Source: Diphasiastrum complanatum
Lineage: Eukaryota; Streptophyta; Lycopodiopsida; Lycopodiales; Lycopodiaceae
NCBI GenBank assembly: GCA_029204225.1
Contig: CM055097.1
Coordinates: 59,944,073-60,008,072, forward strand
Length of the DNA stretch: 64,000 nt
Reading direction: 5' to 3'
The notes beneath the pieces are model-generated. The model was not told where the DNA came from, did not search any database, and saw nothing but the letters and a program-made list of their open reading frames with translations. The number at the start of each line of letters is the position of its first letter. Within the stretch, counting starts at the first letter, position 1. The position numbers and the translations under genes were made by a program. This document shows positions 12,016 to 23,800 of the stretch, in pieces.

Positions 12016-12550
12016 AAAGATCTCTTGAATAAGAATGATCTAAGATAGATTTCTAGATTTCTATGAAGCTTTTAATCTTGGCCCAATCAACCTAGCTTAA
12101 GCTTGGATGAAGGTGTAATAGATCTATTCAAAAATTCCAAGCAAAACACACACTCAAGGATTAATTCTAGCACCTTTTTGCTTGATTTCTCTTCACAAAC
12201 TAAGATCTGAACAAATCAGCCTTAATGATCTGATCTAATGCTTCAAGGACTCAAACCTCTATTTGATCATTAGCATTCCAAGGATTAAACCTAGATCTAG
12301 ACAATGCACTAAAAAGCATAAATTTTGGACTAGTATGCTAATTTTTGGACCAAAAATACTATGGAAACTTGTTTTAAAGTTTTCTATACGGTTTCACACA
12401 TGTGAACAGCACACCTGCATCCCACAAGTCAATTTGGACCCAAAAAAATGAAGCTATCACTCTCATAGAACTCGCTCACACAAGATTAAATCAAATCAAC
12501 ACTTTGACAATGATTTTTCAATTGATTAATGGATCATTACATGCCTCTTA

Positions 12551-12569
12551 ATACTAGGCTTTGATACTA
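12551..12569 (-). promoter_or_regulatory. Primer-binding site, tRNA-Met type
   Basis: Read on the minus strand the sequence is TAGTATCAAAGCCTAGTAT, a near match to the TGGTATCAGAGC primer-binding site complementary to initiator tRNA-Met. It directly follows the LTR end (CAACA), which fixes the LTR boundary at 12570. Confidence 0.75.
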
Positions 12570-13331
12570 TGTTGATTTTTAGTAAAAGGACAATGATTGA
12601 TTGTACTTAATCAATCTACAAGATTTGTTGATTGCCAAATCAATGGATCTAAGAAATATTGTATGGACTATGACTAGAGAGCAAAGTACTATAACTTTAG
12701 ATAGCTTTCCAAGCATAAAATCACAAGACAAATGTGTGAATCACAAGCAAATTGCTAGATTGTAAATCTCTCAACTTTCTATTGAAATGGTTGATCTCTT
12801 TATAGATCAAGTACGTCCACGAGCTGTGTACTGTCCAGCAGGCCTTCACACGTGTGAAGAGTGCCTAGTCATCTAGATCCACCAATAGGATCCAAATATA
12901 CTCATTATCCAAAGTTGACTTATCTCACTAGCTAGAAAACAAAAAAGCTAGTCTTCCACAATTATAGAAATATATCCTATAAAATAGGATCTAGTGGAAT
13001 ATCTAAATCTTATCCTCTACAACCTGATCCACACGTTTGAACAACAAATTGACATGTGGGAGCATTTACTCATTCACATGGAAGTGCAAGCTAATTACAT
13101 GAAAATTGGTCAAAGTGACTTTTTTAGATTCTAGTCACAAATTTTGTTCACACTTGTGCAGATTGAACCAAAATGAATCTAACTATTAACAAGTACTTCA
13201 CCTACATCCTTTAACATGTGAGAACAGACTCCACATTTGTGAGATCCTATCATGAACATAGATCTCATGATTGATCAAATTTCATCAAGTTGGAAGTGAC
13301 AATTTCAATAATTATGAATTGAGAGGCATCA
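12570..13331 (-). repeat. Copia 5' LTR, 762 bp
   Basis: On the minus strand this begins TGATGCCTCTCAATTC and ends AAAATCAACA, giving the TG...CA ends of an LTR. The primer-binding site abuts its 3' end. The partner LTR is not found on the truncated left side, so a target-site duplication cannot be checked. A TG start at 13331 is inferred from the end pattern. Confidence 0.7.
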
Positions 13332-14644
13332 GTGAAAATTCCTTAAATGTACTTTGAAAAAAAGTGTATAACATAATTTAAGCCCTTTTGTGTTTTAATG
13401 GCGTTTGGACTTCCAAAAATCATGTGTTGTCTTGAAATGTTATGTGGTATGTAATTATGAAATCTGCAAAAAAAAAATCTACAGTGCTTCATTGAAAATA
13501 GACACTTTTAAAAAATATATATATTGCAAGTTAGAGAATCCTTAAAAAAAAAAACCATGATTTTGGCCTTAAACTAGGATCATTAAAAAATACCAAAAAA
13601 GGTTACTCTTTTTTAGGTCAAAGTCCCAAAACAAATGTCATCGTGTTTAAGAGTATCAGAATAAAAAATGTATAGCAATATTCTGGAGTGTCCGTAGAGA
13701 TCATATGCATTTTTTCTACTACATGTACTCAACTCACACTCAAGTACACAGTCAAAGCACTTGACTCACAAAGTAACAACCAAACACCATGCTCTCAACA
13801 AGAGTCTACCACACGCTTAACTTGACTTGTTCACCATCCAACTTGAAACACAAGTGGACCACGTGAGACACAAGACTCACACTAAGGAAACCTCACTGCC
13901 ACCATGAGATTATCATCCTCCATCTTACTAGGCTGACATCCTATCAGACGCTTACAAGACAAACTCATAACATTGATATTGTGAAAAAAGTAGATCTTGA
14001 ATGGATCCAAACTCCCAAAATACTTGTCTAAGATTTTTGCACAACAAGCTACAAAAGCTAGAAATGGCAAAGCATCCTAATGCTACCTTTGATACACATG
14101 AACTTGACAAAGCATTCAAGAGACAAAAGAAACTAATAAAAGGTACTGATGGCAGCCAAAAACAATAGCATACCAGCCCTACAACAACAGCCTACCACTT
14201 TTGGAAACCTCTTAAGATCATACACAAAAGCTTGAAGACAATACACAAAACAATGCTCTCAATGGAGGAAGAAACTGTGACAATGATCTATTGATCTCTC
14301 TCAACAATACAATAAGTTTTTCCAACCTGTTCTCCACGAACTTCAGCCTAATATAGGTGAGAGAAATGACTCTCTCTCCTCTCTCTAGAACTTAGGACCC
14401 AAATTTAGATCAGTAGCCTAAAATAGCCAATTTTGGCCTATATGTCCAAATAACATGATTTTGGTGTCATTTCGAAGGTCCTGAAGTTTGAGACTTCTTC
14501 AACATGAAATATATACTGAAATGAAATTATCTAGGCCTCTTTCACATGTGTGAAATGTTCGATCCAAAACTATGTACAAAAATTGCCAATTTAGGCCTCA
14601 AACTAGCTAGGAAATGTTGACAATTTTCACACTCCCTTTTCAAC
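13332..14644. other. Intergenic stretch
   Basis: No supported gene. An open frame at 13882-14070 on the minus strand (62 codons) has no recognisable motif. The region is AT-rich and contains several short A runs near 13470-13600. Confidence 0.45.
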
Positions 14645-16242
14645 TTAACTTGCTAGTTTTACAACACTACTTTGCTCCAACCTAAGAATGATCTCCATCA
14701 TGATAATAGATCTCTTCTCAAGTGCTCTAATATGTACAATATGAAGTACAACATAATTGATATAGATAACAGTGTCCATATAGGATGCTTCACTATTTCT
14801 TACATCAATTTTACATAGAATGGTGAACAGGATACATGTAAAAGAACATAGAATCATAATGAAAGGATTCCTCCATGTATCCACCTTTGAACTCTCCGTA
14901 AAACAACAACAAACAAGTTGTAAGTGAAAGTAACCAACAAGTGTTTGCATGCCTCCTCCACATTCCACTATGCCCATAGTGAATGCACCATGTATCTCCA
15001 TGAATAAACCTCCATCACCACCTTGTCTTTGTAGATCTCCAATCCATGAAAGCCCTTGAGTGAATGAATGTCAAAATGATGTGTTCTCTGTTCCATTTGA
15101 GTGAGCAAAACCTGAACTTGAAATACTTGAAGTATCTCCACAAGATTTGCATACAGCCCTTGATCCTACATTGTCAACAATTTGCCAATTTGCCAGCACT
15201 AGGATGCTAGATCTGGAACTTTGCTCAAAAATAAACATATTGACCACTTCAATATCTTTCAAGATTTGAATGAATGCATGTACTTGATCATAGGAACCAG
15301 CAATAATAACTATTCCATATCCAAGATCCAAAGGATGCAAAACTATGGAACTAGTTTCATTGAATTTTGACAATTCCAACACATTGACATGACAATGTTC
15401 ATACATGAGATTAAACAGATAAGGTAGAGTAAAAGGACACTTCCTTGCTGCTCCAATAACCTTACTTGAACCTTCAAGAACCTGTAAAAATAGATCCAAA
15501 AATCATTGCCCAAATGACTCCCCTTTGATGTTTTTGACTAGCTTCCAGTTGCTACTTGCCTCTTGGTGTTGATGAAGCAATTCAAGATCAACATCTTGAT
15601 CTTCCAGTAAAACATCAAGGACTTTGCATTTATAAACATCTTCAGATCTGAACCTCTGAATATACTCTCTCTCAAACACAGGATTAACATCCCACAAGAT
15701 CTCATCATTGCTCAATTTCAACCTTTCAGTATAGTTAGTGAAAACAATGTCACCATCATAAACCAAAAGATAGATTTCTACAGTTCTATCCAACATGAAG
15801 TAGAGTAGATGAAGTTGAGTATCAAACCTAATCAAACGAGCCCATTTGAGCTCAAACCAACCTCAATGAGCTCACCAATGAGATCTTCCTTGCCTTGGAG
15901 AAATTGCCACTTGAGTTGTTCCATGTAGTTTTCTTCATCCAACCTTTTGCCATCTTGATCATGCATGAACACTCCACCACAATCATAGCAACCTTTCAGT
16001 TGATGAAGAGATGTAAGATCCATGCCTTGAATCTTCCCAAGAGTCACTCTTCATTTGCCCTTTCCTTCACAAGACTCCCTCTTAATGATCACACCACAAA
16101 AGTAAGCAATCTCCCTCTTGATAGTTGCATCATAAGAAATGGAAGAATCTCGAACATTAGAAGCCATGAAAAGAATACATAGTTCCTTCAACATAAGAAT
16201 GATTGAAGTACTTTTTCTTGTCAAACCTGGACTTCTAGTCAA
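14645..16242 (-). pseudogene. Unrecognised decayed protein-coding gene
   Basis: Five open stretches follow one another on the minus strand: 16242-16051 and 16047-15832 share one frame, then 15835-15503, 15499-15071 and 15001-14645 share another. A TGA near 16051 and one frameshift near 15835 join them, so they look like one former protein of roughly 500 residues. Protein-like blocks include CYDCGGVFMHDQDGKRLDEE, a charged segment with VYKCKVLDVLLEDQDVDLEL, then YLFNLMYEHCHVNVLELSKF and a CKSC pair. The last stretch (14645-15001) is hydrophobic and Cys-rich and may be unrelated. I cannot name the family. Confidence 0.4.
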
Positions 16243-16566
16243 TGATAATCGTTCCTCAAGTGGATCGTGGAATACTAATTCTTTGGCCCGTAGTGTCGTG
16301 TCTCTAGTAGTATCCTGTCACAACATAGAGAAAGAGATTTAAAGTTTTAGTACAACTTTAACATGAGCTTTGGCATTCTTGTTTCACAATGTAAAGAAAG
16401 GATAACATCGATGCACCTACATAGCGTTGCCAGATTCCTCCTAGGGATGGTTTTCAAGCCCCCAAAAAGCAAATGGATCATCTTGTGCAAGATAGAAGAT
16501 GCACATTATTTAAACTCAAGGAACTATTTGCAACTGCGTGGCAATCTATAATGACTTCTTTGGTAC

Positions 16567-16713
<147 letters not shown>

Positions 16714-16714
16714 T

Positions 16715-16990
16715 TGCCCAATAAGCATCAAAAAATCCAACCAAAACAAGTGATTCAAACTACAAGTAATAGTGTAGAGCTCCCTTGACATATCGTAGTA
16801 CTCTTCTTGCAATGTGCCAATGAATCTCTTGGTTTAGACATGAATTGACTCAGAAAACCAACAAAAAATGAAATATGAGGACGTGTATGAGTAAGATAGA
16901 TAAGGCAACAAATCATTTGTCTCTATAAGTAGTGATCAACATTAAATTGTTCTTGTGATCATGGTCACCGCTACCTTCTAGAGTCAAAGC
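16715..16990 (-). pseudogene. Ty1/copia RT-RNase H junction fragment
   Basis: On the minus strand 16920-16745 reads LIYLTHTRPHISFFVGFLSQ followed by FMSKPRDSLAHCKK, the conserved segment between RT and RNase H of copia elements, and just after a stop the GFFDAYWA segment corresponds to the RNase H start (normally SDADWAG). It is cut off by the GA microsatellite. Upstream bases to about 16990 are weakly similar. No LTR is seen. Confidence 0.75.
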
Positions 16991-18419
16991 TTTTAGCCAT
17001 GTCATTTAGTTGATACTATTGAAACAAATCATAAAACAAAGGATGACAGCGATACGACACTCTTCAATCCAAGGAGGAGAAGAAAAAGATGACTTATGAG
17101 CTTAGTGAAAGTCGTTCTTTTTCTGCCTCAAAATATATGTTAGCGCAATTGGCTTGCCCATATTGTATTTTACGGACAGGTTGAGTTATAAATAAGATTG
17201 TTAATGCTTTACTGTAACACTTTGTGCTATGAGTAGTCATGTCAAGGTACTAGTTATGTTAAGGCATGTAACGCTTACGGAATTCCAAGCAATCGTACGT
17301 ACTTGTTTATGTGGTGGTTTTAAGAAGTCTGGTGTTATTGTAGTTTAACATCTATAATAGTTTCAAAAGTCACTATTAATAGAGGAGTTAGTTGCAAGAA
17401 GAGTGGTTGTTATTTTGTGGTTATTCCAATGTAAAATCCAAAAATATGTACTAGTTTTGTGTGTTATTAAAATTCTTCTGATAAGGTTGAGAGCTAATTT
17501 TTGCAATTGCATCCATTGACTGTGTCATGTTTAGTTACTACTGGCAGCAAGAAACATTTCCTTGCAGAAAATGCTTGCAGAATATGCAATTATTTACTAC
17601 TGGCAGCAAGAAGCATTTCCTTGCAGAATATGCAACTATTTATTAAAGCATGTACAATGGCTTTTGTTTGAATAATAATGGGTATCTTCATATCATGGTT
17701 TTATATTATTATTTAGCAGTAATGTTTATAAGGTGGAATTACATTGTTTGGTTGTTCAATATCTATTATTGTTTCTAGCACAATGGTAAATAAAAATCTC
17801 ATCTGGGTCAAATTGTTTAGGGATTAAATTTCTACCTAACAAGTAGAAATCGCCTTTTGAAGTTCGCGAAGCTTGAGCGGCACACTTACATTTAGGTAGA
17901 AAGTAGTCTCGATTCGAAACTATTTTTTTTTTCCTTCGTGAAAAGAAACCGATTCAAACAATCCTTTCGAATCGAACCGTTTTGAAACATCGACTCTTTG
18001 AACGAATCTCAATTTGAAGAAACTATGGCCAAGCTAGATACAATCCCAAAATTCTTGGGTAAAGACACAGTGATAAAAACTTATTTTAGGCATATAGCGG
18101 CCAAAAAGATGCATTCATCTTTCTTCACCCTTGCTCTAATCTCTTCCAAAAAAATTCTCATGCAGAATATTAATATTGTGCCCCCCTCTTGAATGAGTTG
18201 GCCAAGAAGGAATAATTATTTCCATTAGCAAGATCAACATACAAACAAGACTCATGCATACTCATTGCCAAATTTCTTTCATAGCACCACCTTCTCCTTT
18301 AACTTAACATTGAATGAGGAGTTGTGAGCACAAAAATGAGAGACATTATCGAGGCAACGAAAAAATGTTGCTGCTATACAAACAACAGGGAACTGTTATG
18401 TTTTGTATCGCCTTGAACT
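16991..18419. other. Intergenic stretch with a short direct repeat
   Basis: No supported gene. Near 17538-17640 a block containing CTACTGGCAGCAAGAA and CATTTCCTTGCAGAA occurs twice in direct orientation, about 50-60 bases apart. The ORF at 17998-18192 has no motif. Confidence 0.45.
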
Positions 18420-18420
18420 A

Positions 18421-18695
18421 AGATGGGCAGGGGGCATTGAATGGCAAGTGCTTGCGTGTGCCCATCCAATGGTCCATCCCAAGTGAAAGAGGGGCATTCT
18501 ACAAACAAAAGGGAAATGTTATGTTATGTTGTGTATCGCCTTTCACTAGGATGGGCATGGGCATTAAATGGCAAGTGCTTGCTTGTGGCCACGCCCATCC
18601 AATGGTCCAGGCTAAGTGAGAGAGTCTTTCACTTAACATGGACCAATGGATGGGCACATGCACACTCCAAGCATTTAAAATGTTTGCGTATTCAT
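18421..18695. repeat. Foldback repeat
   Basis: A block of about 70 bases containing AATGGCAAGTGCTTGC and CCCATCCAATGGTCCA occurs at about 18437-18490 and again, slightly changed, at about 18565-18620. An inverted copy follows at about 18632-18682 (GGACCAATGGATGGGCA, then TCCAAGCATTTAA). The result can fold into a hairpin, as in MITE-like foldback elements. No target-site duplication was identified. Confidence 0.55.
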
Positions 18696-18719
18696 TTTAA
18701 TGCATGTGCATAATTCATC

Positions 18720-20845
18720 CTCAAGAATTTGCATCCATAAGGTAACAACATAAATGTGATGGCAAACAACGTGCAGGGAAGCAAAGGGAGTTACTCAAGG
18801 TGATGAATAAGCAACAACAATTGAAACCCGTAATCGATGGGGTTGGAGCATGAGGGAGAACAAAATAATTGGTGACATTTATTTGTAGAGAGCTAAAAGC
18901 GAGGGAAATCGATAATTTCTTCAAAGGCTTTTTCTGAGGTGGTCATTATAACTCTTAACAATAATATCAAAAACATTATACACCATAAGAAACCTTCTTA
19001 CGGCAGATTGTGAGTAGAAGCTCAGTATATACTCAGTTGACCCACCAAGTAAGACACATCCAAAGAACTGCATGAGGAGGTGGACCAGTGAATGTTGAGC
19101 AGTCATTCCCAAAAACAGCTCATGAAGGCTCGCCGAGGAAAATACACTCCTACATCAAAAACTTATATTCTAGAAGCAGTTTTTCCTTGGTACCTTGGAT
19201 ATGGATCTACCTTTCTTCCCTTTATTTCATTTGCTCATGAGTGATTTTTCTTTTACACTGGTTAAGTCATAGTATTCCCTCGTACTAAGGACTGTTTTGT
19301 TCTACGCATATTAAGACCCATATTACCTAGAAACTCCACAGGGCAATCCCTGAACATATAATATACATCTCCCTAATCATGTCCACCACCAGATAGATTA
19401 GGTGTATCAAAATCTTTCTACAGATGTAACACAATGTATCTTTGTTTCCAAGGGGGTTCAAACTTCAGAATAAAGGACCTGCGGAGACCAAGCTAATCAA
19501 CTGAGCCAACCTATTGGATTACAGATGTAACAGAATGCATCTTGGTTTACACGTTCAGCTTGAACCTGGGACCAAAGAAACTTTGGATGCCAAGCTAACC
19601 AAGTAACAGAATGGGGCATCAGATCTGTAAATGTTTGCTGCTACCTTGAGAGCTACCAAGACTTCCAGAGATTGATCCATCTTTAAGCCAACAGAAAGTT
19701 TCCATTACTATACAGAAGGTTGAGGCCTCTTTTATGACTTCTCTGAGCGTGACGAAATTGCACGCTTTCCTACCATTGTTCACATCACAGATGTAGCTTC
19801 TTGTCATTAAATCATTAGAAGTAAGAAAATGATGGTGAAGAGACCGTTCAATTTGATCATATTCAGATCAATCATGTATTTCACAAGATTCTTTACACAG
19901 AGAACCGAAGTCCAAAACTTGAACGTGGAAATTGATACCCATTCCAACCAGAACAGTTCCAAATTCCACAATCTCTTCTCCCTCAACAATATTTGGAATC
20001 CCCCTATGCAGATGGCATTCAACACTAGACAGCAGAAATGATGGCGACTCACAGACCACAGAGATGAAAAGAATATTTAAGCACAAACAAACCTGGCCAA
20101 AAGCAATAACAAAAATATTCACATAGGACTACCACTATCGTGTGAGGATTCAAGTGATAGAGCTTTACATAGGGATACAGTGCAAGTCGTTGAAAGGATA
20201 GACTAGCAGATCAGTTATTGTAAACTCAGGCTTTTATTCAGCTTTCTTCAAACTCTTATCACGTTTCTTTTGGTGGTACTATCACTCTTGTACAAAAATT
20301 GTACATGGTCATACCTATTTCTAGACGTTATTGCAGAATGTTAAGGAAAAACTGCATGCTTTTCTACATTCTTAAACCCAGGCCTGCTGCTTGGTCTGTG
20401 ATTGTTGTTTATCCATAACCCTTGAACTGTAATATTTTCCTAAAAGCTGCTACAATGAATACACAGACAGCAAAAGTTGCAAACCCACAGGAAGCAGATT
20501 CATGTGTCCAAGTTCAGTGCCCATCCAGATGCTATCATCTCAGTAACAGGAACCATTCTATGCTCGGGACTTTTAAAACATTTCTCGATGGTCGTCTCAT
20601 GCATTAAGTTGCTCCCCACACTTCCTTAAAGAGGATAAGTGGCCCAGGGGGCAACAAACTGAGTAAATGCTTTTCTCCGCCATGATCACCTAAACTTGTC
20701 TCTACAAATCATGACCTGAACCTTTCACTTGCAGACATCAGATTGCAACCAAGGCAAAGGAATATTTTGAAAGTTTCATCATAGGAAAACCATAAACAAA
20801 GCATTCGAAGAAAAATCCTTGAGTATATGACGCGAATGACAAAAA
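18720..20845. other. Intergenic stretch downstream of the MYB-like gene
   Basis: No supported coding region. The part next to 20845 must include the 3' UTR of the minus-strand MYB-like gene, but I cannot place its polyadenylation site. A possible short 3' terminal exon of that gene around 20690-20720 was considered and left out. Confidence 0.4.
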
Positions 20846-23800
20846 TCAAGATAAGGGCAGACTTTGAACTCCTACCTCTTTTTCAGGCTTGTCAGCGTGT
20901 ACAATAGAGCTGATTCCATCATTTGTAGATAAGGGAATCAAATTAGCACTAGGCCCATCTTCTGTACTTTCCAAACTCAACAAAGTGCAGGGTTCTTCCA
21001 TTTTCTCTTCCATGGATGAAGAACATGGAATAGGTAACACCAATGAGACGGTTTGAGCAGTTTCTTTTGATATAGGAGAAGAAATGGAACCTCTAGCATT
21101 TTCTGCTAAGGAGTAACTTGGGAGGGAGGTAGGGACTGCATTAGATAGGTCCAAATTCTCACTTATGACTTCACTCACCTGAGAAGGATCACTAGCAAAT
21201 GATGCCAAGCTAGTGCTAGAGGCAGACACAGTGAAGTTGGTAGTTGTCATGCTAGACATGTTACAGGTTTCAGTGCAAGATGCAACGGCATCAACTAACC
21301 CTGCAATTAGATTTGAAGAACCTTCAGAAGTTGATGATGACTGAGACATGGCCCGGGACTTTATTGCAGGTACACTCGCTGAGGTTTGAGCTGGAGATTT
21401 AAATTGCATGATTGGTGTTTGAACTTGAGAACTGGTGTGTACATTAGATGGGCTTGATGATGCTTGTGGTGGAGCCATTTGCATACCTGCCCTAGGAACA
21501 GGATGAGATGCCTGAACACTGCCAGAACTCTTCCCTAGTTGATGCTTTGACTGTTGTAAACCAGACTTTGCGGCAGTCATGGCTATTGTAGGAATAATAG
21601 GAGGAAGGGCACCAGATCCAGTTCGTATATAGTGTACAACAGCACCAGATGGCCCTCGTGCTGCATTCATACTAGTGCTCATCCTTGTTGAGCTAAGTGC
21701 TTGACTAGAAAGTCCGGATTTTGCCAAAGGAACTCCAGGTCGAATATGAACAACATTTCCCGAGTGGGCTGCTTTTAGCAAAGAAGCAGCAGCTGATGCT
21801 GGAGCAATGCGAGCTCCAGCTGCAACTGCCGCAGCTTGGACCATAGGATCAGGTCCCACTGGAGGCTTCAGATTTCCCCGTCCCCCTGAGGCCACAGTGT
21901 TGTTCCATGAAGATGTGCTGGAAAGTTTTCCGGTACCAGCAACAGATGAGGACATAACACTAGCTGGCATGGTGGCTGCCTGCCACATCTCACTTCCACC
22001 AATAGAGGCAGCTTGAGCCGCTGCAGCACTCATGACAACAGCTCCGGGTGCTATCAAACGACCTCCCATTGCTCCAGACCCCAAGTTTGCAGTTTTGATG
22101 TTGGAAGATCGAGTTGGCCCAACAGACACTGTTTTTACTGTTTTAGACAAGCTTGCACTGTTACGAGCTACACCTTGATTATGAGACTTTCGCTGTAGTG
22201 CCATAGATGTCCCTGTACGGGTAGATGACAGGTTTGGCACTGGTACTCCCACTGCACAGACAGCAACTTTTAACAGTCCCTGTGTATGCTTTGTGTATAG
22301 AGTATAACAATAAAAGCTTTAACTTTTCATAATGCACAGAATTAGAGTCAGCTTTTCTTACTACAAGGCCTATAATACCTGTAGCAGCAGATTTTGTTGC
22401 TGCTTCTACTTGGGCTTCTTCATTTCCTTGAGTTATTGAAAATTTTCCTGGTCCCATGTTTAAATTTGCTGACTGACCATCTCTGCGCTTCCTGATCAAA
22501 GCCCACCGCTGTCACAAATACAAATACAGCACGACTTAGCAAGATTAAAAGAAAAGAGTAAACTGAATACAGTAAGGGTTGTCCTCCACCCCCTCCACAA
22601 GGACAATTGCTAGTTGAAGAGCTATGATTGGGTCCCAAAATGTGTAGGAAATTGTTGTGAACAATAGGGCTCTACATCGCACAAAAATCAACATCTTCAC
22701 ATCTATTGAGAATTAGCCCCAACAGATGGCCTCAATAAAGGCAAAGCAAGAAAACCAAGTCAAGAAAAATACATCATTAATTACAAAAAAGCAAGTACAA
22801 AGAATAGTCTCACCACGCATAGGAGGAATGGAGCCCTAACCTAGATCCAACTCGCAATGACTCAAACCTAATTCTACCTCTTAAGTTAGGCCCTAGTTTT
22901 AGGTTGGGACATCGAGCACTAGTTAAAAGACAATCGTAACACTTGTGCCAAATGGCACCATCACCATCAATGACTTATCATTTGACTTAGACCCCAGAAT
23001 GAATATAACTAAGACCTTGGGGTTCTTCAGAAGACTAGGACTTCGAACTCACTACGGATTCGTTAATCACACCTTCAACAAACACACAACACAAGGATAA
23101 AGAAATGTAAGGTCATATATGAACAATCTGCTCAAAATTTGCTGATGTCAACCATCATGAAAGCTATGCATACCCTCCAAGGTCATTTATTTGTTCTAGG
23201 CATCCTCGAACATTGATGAAGTAGCTTTAGCACCTCATCTCATGCTGAACTTGATGTAGAATCTCACTTATTTGCTATGATTGTGTCAGTTGCTAAAACA
23301 AACACCAATAACAGCATTAACACACTTCGCCCACTAAGTAGACACAACAAACAACTAGCATTCAAAAGTATCCCAAAAAAACATCAACCAAGCAAGCAAC
23401 ACAAAGAACTCTTATCAGAACATGAACCACCTAAGACTTTGTCTTCACACATTTTTTGAGTTATGCAAAAGCTCTCACCACACAACGAGTGAGTTAGGTA
23501 ACAAGATTTGTTCGTCGATCCAGATCCCAATCTCAACACCAAAACATAAGCCTACTCTCACCACAGCCTATAATATTAGTGTCCTGCACCACCACATCAA
23601 CGACCACCTTACCCAACACATCAGGCCGTCTTTTTCAATGGCCACCATACCAAACACGGTAACTGTGTACATCTTACCCATACTTTCACAGTCTTGTCTA
23701 ACAAAAATGTCCGAGGCTCACCAGACTATCAATCACACATTCTAATAGAAACTCACATCACATCATACTCTCCTGAGTCATACCCACAAATAGCCTGTCC

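Larger units (their letters stand above)
8546..13331 (-). mobile_element. Ty1/copia element, 3'-truncated, minus strand
   Basis: This element contains, from right to left, a 5' LTR (12570-13331), primer-binding site (about 12551-12569), leader, gag, protease, integrase, RT and the start of the RT-RNase H connection. Its coding part ends near 8546 inside the RNase H region (the [11 protein letters not shown] motif near 8590-8624 is the last recognisable piece), so RNase H and the 3' LTR are missing. All ORFs carry stops or frameshifts, so it is not autonomous. Similarity between its parts and copia domains is clear from motifs. Confidence 0.9.

Noticed and set aside
20690-20720. Short 3' terminal exon of the MYB-like gene
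   Set aside because: A frame-compatible acceptor exists (TTCAG before GTCATGATTTG), but direct read-through to the stop at 20846 is simpler and cannot be excluded without transcripts.
21807-22198. Plus-strand ORFs in the Ala/Ser-rich exon
   Set aside because: Antisense shadows of the last exon of the MYB-like gene.
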